From assembly GCA_001692895.1 (NCBI GenBank), contig KV748200.1:1376914-1440913 (forward strand): a stretch of 64,000 nt of DNA, read 5' to 3'. This DNA is from Cenococcum geophilum 1.58 (lineage: Eukaryota; Ascomycota; Dothideomycetes; Gloniales; Gloniaceae). The notes under the pieces were generated by a model that searched no databases, had not been told where the DNA came from, and saw only the letters and a program-made list of their open reading frames with translations. Shown here in pieces: positions 58,349-64,000 of the stretch. The first letter of the stretch is position 1, and each line of letters begins with the position of its first letter. The position numbers were made by a program, and so were the translations under genes.

Positions 58349-60619
58349 AATAGGTACCCCTAAGGACCGTAAAGGGGGTATAGTTATTTTTAGGGTTTTG
58401 TAACTTCTACTAACGCTTTATTAAGAACTACAGTAGAATTGCCTAGCTATTAAGCCTACTTACTTATAAGGACCGGCCCTTTTACTTTAATACCGTATAT
58501 AGGCAGGCCTTTAACAAGCTTAAGAAACGACTGGTCTCTGCTCCCTTACTCGCCTACTTTAACCTAAAATAGCCCTTAATGCTAGAAACTGATACCTTAG
58601 ATAGTATTATAGCTGGCGTTTACTCCTAAAAGTAAATAAACGGAGAATGGCACTCTGTTACTTACTATTTAAAGACTATAGTAGATACTAAGCTAAACTA
58701 CCTAATTTACGACAAAGAAATACTGGCTATTATCTCTAGCTTTTAGCACTAGTGAGCCTAACTAGAAGGTACCCCTAAGTCTATCTAGGTAGTTTCTGAT
58801 TATAAGGCCTTAGAATATTTTATAATAATAAAGGCCCTTACAGCCTGATAGGCGCGCTAGGCGGACACCCTATTTTAGTTTAACTTCCTAATTATATATA
58901 GGCTAGGCGCTACTAACCGTATAGATGCTCTTATAAGGCGTAAATAGGATATAAATAACTAGATAGCTATAAAGATCTTATTATAAACCCAAGCGCTATT
59001 ATAACTAGAGTACCTTAACTTTTAGATACGGGCAGAACTAAATATAAACTCTTTAGATGCCGAGATATACCCTTTTAACTCTATAGAACTAGACCTTATT
59101 AATAAACTACTGTAGGTAAACTATACGGCCCCTTCTTTATAGGAGTACTGCGAAAAGGTAAAGAACGTTTCTAGCCCATGGTCCCTTAAAAGTAGACTAC
59201 TTAAGTACTATAAACGGCTAGTAGTAGTAGAGGAATAGAACTTATAGACTCGGCTTATTGCTAAAGTATATACCTAAGTCTCTATAGCCTACCCTAGAAA
59301 AAATAAAACCTGTAGGATTATTGGCGACCGCTACTACTGGCCCGAAATAATTATAGATATTAACCGCTATATATAGAACTGCAATAACTACTATAGGTTT
59401 ATAATTCCATAAGATAAAACCCTAGGACTATTAAAACCCCTCCTAATACCCGACCGCCCCTAGTAATATATCTTTATAGACTTTTATAAGCTACCTCTAG
59501 ACTATAACGGATATAATATGGTTATAATCCTAGTTGACCGCTTCGGCAAGCGCCTGTTTTTAATTCCCTATTATAAGAATATTAATGCTAAAGAGGTAGC
59601 CTAGCTGTATATCTACTACGTCTACTAAATTTACGGACTATTAGATACTATTATATATAACCGCGGGCCGTAGTTTATATTAGCCTTTTGGAATAAGTTT
59701 ACCTAGATCTTAGGCATTAAGCTAAAGCTTTTTATAGTATATTACCCCTAGATAGACGGTTAAATGGAGATTATAAATTAATACTTAGACTAGAGACTCT
59801 GGCCTTTTATTAACTACTTTTAGGATAACTAGGCTAAACTATTACCCTTAATAGACTACGCCCAAGCAACCCTACCCTATAACTCTACTAGATTTTCCCC
59901 TATTTAACTAGAAATAGGTTACCTACCCTATATAAGCTTTAACTAAGAAAGACTAGAAGGGCCCTAGACTATACGCGAAAAACTATCTTATAAGGAAGCC
60001 CAGCAGTANGCTAAGCGCTTAGAAGAAGCCTAGAAAGTAGCCCGTATAAACCTAGAAAAGGCCTAGAAATTAATAAAATAGTAGGTAAATAAGTATAGGC
60101 GTAAGCCTGACTTTACTATAGGCGATATAGTTTAGGTTATAATAAAGAACTAGAAGATAGAACGGCCTAGCTATAAGCTAAACTATAAAATAGTAGGACT
60201 ACATAAGATTCTTAATAAAGTAGGTAACTTATATAAGGTTAAGCTCCTAGACTTAATTAAAGTTTACCCTATTTTCTTACTAGATAAGCTATAAAAAGCT
60301 ATAAATAACCTACTACCCGGATAAAAGAATAAACCTCCCCTACTAATTTAAGTTAATAGTAATAATAAATGGAAAATTAAAGAAGTGCTAGCCTGTAAAC
60401 TTGTAAAGGGAACGTTAAAGTATTATATTAGTTAAAAAGGATATAACCTAGACCCTACTTAGTACCCTATATAGAACTTTATAGGTAGTCCCTATAAGCT
60501 TTAAGAGTTTTATAGCTGTTACCCTAATAAACCTAGACCACTAAAGTACCTAGATAAGTAGATAGAATGCTAGTATAATAAAGATAATAAGCTACTAGAA
60601 GAATATAAGGACAAGAACG

Positions 60620-60713
60620 CCCTAGAAATTTCTTAGTTATATAAGGTGTTGAGATATCTAGGAACTTTAGCCGGCGGTTAAAGTTGTCTAATTGGTTAAA
60701 TTCTCTTACTAAG
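60620..60713 (+). repeat. Shared 3' module, G2 copy
   Basis: CCCTAGAAATTTCTTAG...TTTAGCCGGCGGTTAAAG...TTGTCTAATTGGTTAAAT lies between the chromodomain-like end and the polypurine tract. It is the best-preserved copy. Confidence 0.8.
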
Positions 60714-60762
60714 ACTTTTAGCGACAAAGCCTAAGGGCAGGCTTTTTTGGAGGGAGGGGTAA

Positions 60763-60989
60763 TGTTATAGCACTAGTAGAACTTCGCACTGGCAAGTTGC
60801 TACAGATTGCTATAGATTGCCGCATACTGCGATTACGTGACGCGAAGATCTTATAAAACACCGAACGGCGCTACTCTTCTTCTCCTTTCCTTTCCTTAGC
60901 TTTAGATTCTCGTTTATAGACAATCCAATTATATAGGCTTGCGCGACCCTTTTGCCGTACTTATATCTTAATTAACTAAGTCGCTAATA
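60763..60989 (+). repeat. G2 3' LTR (227 bp)
   Basis: It starts TGTTATAGCACTAGTAG and ends AGTCGCTAATA. It has the same length as both G1 LTRs. Confidence 0.92.
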
Positions 60990-61787
60990 TCTAATAGTAG
61001 CGCCTAGCAGCTTTCTTTTTATTATATTTCTAGTCTACTTCTATATTAAAGATAGTATAAAAGTTATCCCTTTATTGCACCTTATAGGTAAAAGCTATTT
61101 TATTTTATACTACTCTAAGTATAAGATTAGATAGTACTATAGATTTTATAACTTCTTAGTATGTATATATTAGGAAGGCCGCTATAAGGTTAAAGTCCTT
61201 TAGTTATTATAGGGCTCTAAGTTCTAATTACTTTATAGCTTTACTATTAGTTTAAGGAAATAGCTTAGCAATTAGAGGTAGTATATTACTAGGGTCTGCA
61301 CTTATATTAGGGATATACTATTTAGGTATATTTAGACCCTTAATAGTAATAGACTAGGTACTAGCTAAAATATTAATAGAAGCTAATAGGGTTTATAATA
61401 CCTAAGACTTAGTATATAGAGCTATAGGTACTTAAGTATCTTATACCTAGAGCTTATTCTATAATATAGAGAGTAAAATATCTATTATCTATTTTCCTTC
61501 TCCTATTTTAAAGCCTTTAGTATAGTCTAGCCGTTATAACGGTTTATTAGTAGGGTTATTTCCCCCTAGCTTATATTTAATCTTAAAATTAAATTATATA
61601 AGCTCTTTAACCTATTTAGCTTATTGAAGTATAAGCTCCTTTATAGTTATAAAGTAGTATAAATAATAGTAATCTAAAAGTATATAAGTAGCATAGATTA
61701 TATACTTAAGGTAATATCGCTACTATTTAAAGTAGTTAACTATAGCTAGCAGTTTCTTATCGTGGGTATAATACCTATCACATATTA
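60990..61787 (-). pseudogene. Element G5, RNase H and following pol region
   Basis: On the minus strand, from 61775 leftward, the frame reads RYYTHDKKLLAIVNYF, DYYYLYYF-TIKEL and INKYKLGGNNPTNKP-like segments. This is the standard RNase H end and spacer of Gypsy pol. The frame continues to a VDQKYNKKKAARRY segment at the G2 boundary, which fits the sequence just before the integrase tail found at 41580-42024. It is cut on the right near 61787. Confidence 0.65.
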
Positions 61788-62388
61788 GGGGGGGTTATTT
61801 GGCGCGGTTATGACCCGGGTTAATATAAAGTTAGGGCCACCCCTGCTAATAACGCCCCCGAACCCTATACGAGGTCGCGTAGCAACCACCCCCAAGTACT
61901 TTCGCACGCGATTTTGGGCGAAAGGGTATATAATTTAAGTTTAATCGGTACTTCTAGGCGGTTACGTAATATTGCTCTAAATTTAAAATACCTGCACTAT
62001 AGTAACCGAGACGCCTTAATGTAGGACTATACTTTAGTAGCCGAGACGTCTTAATATAAGACTGTATTATAGTCACTATAGTCCTATATTAAGGCGTCTT
62101 AGTTACTATAGTAAAATAACTATTTAAATATTCTTATAAAGCTAATCTAAAGAATGCCGGCCTTATAGCTGTTCTAGCTAGTTAATAACCTATCTCTTAT
62201 CTCCTACCATACTATCTTCTACGCGCCGTCTTATATCCTTAATTATCCTATGGCGACGGCTATAGAATATAGCCTCGCCGTTAACCCGCTAGCGCGCCCC
62301 CTAGTAATAATTAAGAGCTTTAATTAACGGCCTACCTACTAGCCCTAAAGTCCACTTAGCCTAAAGCTAGAACACTAAATTACTGCCC
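61788..62388. mobile_element. Possible small TA-flanked element (T2) disrupting G5 RNase H
   Basis: TA at 61786-61787 and 62389-62390 bounds 601 bp. The left end GGGGGGGTTATTTGGCG and the reversed right end GGGCAGTAATTTAGTG match loosely. The left boundary coincides with where the G5 RNase H frame breaks. Part is GC-rich (61790-61930). It is weakly supported, because the inverted repeats are poor. Confidence 0.35.
61996..62110. repeat. Direct plus inverted 35-bp repeat
   Basis: CTATAGTAACCGAGACGCC-TTAATGTAGGACTATA is followed by a mutated direct copy (62031-62065) and an inverted copy (62076-62110). The outer arms can form a long stem. Confidence 0.8.
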
Positions 62389-62392
62389 TAAA

Positions 62393-62584
62393 TGTCATGG
62401 GACGGGGTAGTGGCTACAAGACATATGTATTTGAGGAGTCTATAAGACGTTGCGCGATCGATCGTAAGGGTTAAGGGCGTAAGGAGGTAATATACCTACG
62501 CGTAGCTGACATAAGCTATACGCGAGGTGTACGCGAGAGCACGGGGCTCTCCTATNGAGGCCCCTNCGGTGGGGTTNCGTAANA
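62393..62584 (-). repeat. G4 3' LTR (192 bp)
   Basis: It starts TGTCATGGGACGGGG and ends GGGGTTNCGTAANA, followed by NTACCCCCCCT. Several N positions occur. The pair LTR is outside the window, so the outer boundary is inferred from TG...CA and the polypurine tract. Confidence 0.7.
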
Positions 62585-62730
62585 NTACCCCCCCTNNTAT
62601 ANAGGCGGAGCTCCGGNGACGCTGTNGTTACTATATATATNTAGAAGGGACACTTANGGTATAGAAAAGAAGAAAGGGGGGTATTGCTAAAGGCTTAAAA
62701 TAATATTATATAATAAGGCTTAGTATCTAA

Positions 62731-62815
62731 GAATCCGACTAATTAAATAACTTTAACCGCTGGTCGAAGTTCCTAAACATCTTAACGATATTCCAGTTAT
62801 ATAATCGCACTTTGC
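62731..62815 (-). repeat. Shared 3' module, diverged G4 copy
   Basis: On the minus strand, TTAGGAACTTCGACCAGCGG plus TTAAAGTTATTTAATTAG aligns with the core of the modules in G1, G2, C1 and C2. The upstream half is diverged. Confidence 0.6.
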
Positions 62816-62979
62816 CGCAATCTAACGGCAATCTAACGGTAATTTGCCCCTATATGGTAATGTATAACGGTTTAACTCTATAAGGGCTCCTATAGAGGAT
62901 TAGGTATAAAATCTCTGCTTAGGCTTAGTTTCTATAGGTTCGCGTAGTGAAAGTCGCTAATTAGATCCTTTACATTTTC

Positions 62980-64000
62980 GAAGTCTTCTTATAGTTGCTA
63001 TTCTGGCTGATTTATATTAAATCCTATACATATAGCTCTATAGTAAAGCCATCGTCCTCTGCCTTTGCCAAAGTATTTAGAGTTAATAATTCGTTTAACG
63101 GTCCACTCCTTATGGTTCTCGTCTTCGTTCTTATCTCAAATTAGTACTAGTAGGGGTTTAGGCTATATCTGCCCCGGTAAGGGGTTAGGCTAGTAAAGGT
63201 GTAGTAGCTATAGGTAAAATATAGGCTATATCCCGTGGGTGGCTAGGGTAGGTAGAAGCTCTAGCTTGTATACGGCTCCCCTATTAATAACTCGTTTAAT
63301 TAGGTAGGGGCTAAGGTTCTTATAATCGAGTGACTTTATAGGCCTCTGTGTAGAGATATTATATATATTTAGCTATACCTAGTCGCCAACACGCATCTCC
63401 GGTGGTGGCGTTCTATAACAGTTAGCAAAGTAGGCCTACTTTACTTAAGCCTAGGCCATTTTTCCCTTGTAGTAGTCGAGTAGATTTTTTATACAGTCTG
63501 TATGCTAGTCGGTAAGTAGTATCTTAAGGCGTTTTCCATATAGCAGTTTCTTATTAATAGGTTCTGGTAGTTCTATACCAGATCGGGGGTAATATCCCTT
63601 ATTCGCGAAGAATGGGGTAAGTCCTATAGTAGTTAAGACATAGTTATTTGCTATAAATTTACCTAGTAGGAGGTAATCTACCCAGTTATCTTAACTATAG
63701 GCGACTACCTATCATAGGTACGCTTTTATACTAGTATTAGCGTTTTCCGGTTATTTAGTAGTTTTGTAGTAAAAGGATGTAGATATCTTAACGGAGATGC
63801 TAAGGCGTTAGCAGATTCGTCTCTATATATTAGAGCTAAACTATATACCTTAGTCGGACGTAATTAAGTTAGGTAACCTATATAATTAATAAATTTTACG
63901 GAGGAAGGCATTAGTAACGTTGCTAACGGCTACGCCTTTAGTTAGGATATAGTGGCGCTCTTTTATAAGTCGGTATATTATTATAAGGATATTCTTATAG
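62980..64000 (-). pseudogene. G4 pol remnant: integrase and chromodomain-like tail
   Basis: On the minus strand the frame gives an integrase core (VTNAFLRKIY, NWVDYLLLGKFIANN, GLTPFFANKGYYPRS), then MRVGDWVWLNI-NIST, then KEWTVKRIINSKYFGKGRG-like chromodomain residues ending near 62985. Stops are mainly TAA/TAG. It is partial, since the window ends within integrase. Confidence 0.75.

Larger units (their letters stand above)
42480..60540 (+). pseudogene. G2 gag-pol remnant, split by T and E
   Basis: Gag starts near 42480 (MPRAIVAGK with ATG now ATA). A CFLYG.IGYP zinc-knuckle remnant lies near 43466, and the protease region near 43720-43900. T interrupts at 44288. Pol resumes at 55925: reverse transcriptase (about 56410-57020, F.TKKLN.GLRF.INY), interrupted by E, then LGFCNFYQRFIKNYS, RNase H (to about 58900), integrase (about 59290-60100; DRYYWPE, IDFYKLPL, DRFGKRLFLIP), and a chromodomain-like tail (about 60370-60540). 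Stops stand at Gln/Trp positions throughout. Confidence 0.82.
42025..60989 (+). mobile_element. Element G2: Ty3/Gypsy retrotransposon (same family as G1) with nested T and E
   Basis: LTRs at 42025-42271 (247 bp) and 60763-60989 (227 bp) frame a Gypsy pol. A GGAGGGAGGGGTAA polypurine tract abuts the right LTR. The LTRs differ by two 10-bp AGAACTTNGC units. The 5-bp flanks (TTACC and TCTAA) do not match, unlike every other complete LTR element here. Without T and E it is about 6 kb. Confidence 0.88.
62393..64000 (-). mobile_element. Element G4: 3' part of a Ty3/Gypsy retrotransposon, running off the window
   Basis: A 192-bp LTR starting TGTCATGGGAC is followed by a C-rich tract (minus-strand polypurine tract) and then pol read right to left. 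The 5' LTR and most of pol lie beyond base 64000. GGAGCTCC next to the tract recalls D and E. Confidence 0.78.

Noticed and set aside
60684-60713. tRNA-like A-box in the shared 3' module (TTGTCTAATTGGTTAAAT)
   Set aside because: It resembles a D-arm, but no B-box or cloverleaf follows at a proper distance in any copy.

Overview
The window looks like DNA from a filamentous ascomycete (Pezizomycotina). It has one large fungal-type gene with short GT-AG introns at the left edge. The remaining ~56 kb is a gene-poor, transposon-packed block carrying the marks of repeat-induced point mutation (RIP). CpA is strongly depleted and TpA enriched, reading frames are cut by TAA/TAG where Gln codons are expected, and zinc-knuckle Cys codons have become Tyr. 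No metabolic, defence or RNA genes were recognised outside the mobile elements.

Layout. 1-7630: 3' four exons of a giant DUF3638/DUF3645-family gene, open at the window's left edge, with a fresh in-frame 66-bp duplication. 7631-8085: normal-composition intergenic DNA with a strong hairpin. 8086-17731: a TIR DNA transposon remnant (H) split by a Ty3/Gypsy element (G1, minus strand, 8631-17077). G1 itself holds a TA-flanked non-autonomous transposon (M, 13795-16259) made almost wholly of minisatellites. 17743-18092: host DNA with a short broken reading frame. 18447-24496 and 25484-31541: two full-length Ty1/Copia elements of one family (C1 plus, C2 minus) in inverted orientation. 33187-40913: a non-autonomous LTR element (D) with a minisatellite interior, whose right LTR was split by Gypsy element G3 (34915-40827).

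41580-61787: an old Gypsy copy (G5, minus) is split by Gypsy element G2 (42025-60989). G2 contains a ~4.2-kb TA-flanked transposon with ~227-bp inverted repeats (T, 44288-55922) and a small LTR element (E, 57032-58348). T's left inverted repeat is split by Copia element F (44488-51877), and F's reverse transcriptase is split by a 1-kb retroposon (L, 48982-50002) with a (CTA)n tail. 61788-62388: a possible small TA-flanked element. 62393-64000: the 3' part of another Gypsy element (G4, minus), running off the window.

Boundaries of most elements were fixed by matching LTRs or TIRs and by exact target-site duplications: TATTA, TATAT, ATACT, CTTAG, ATTAC, AATAG, TA and a 13-bp one. All recognised gag/pol sequences are RIP-degraded pseudogenes. 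The least mutated pieces (M, D interior, E, L, S) are short or non-autonomous. The most unusual observations are (1) several non-autonomous elements of different classes whose interiors are minisatellite arrays, (2) a ~85-bp 3' module shared by Gypsy and Copia families, and (3) a second hairpin module shared by two Copia families.
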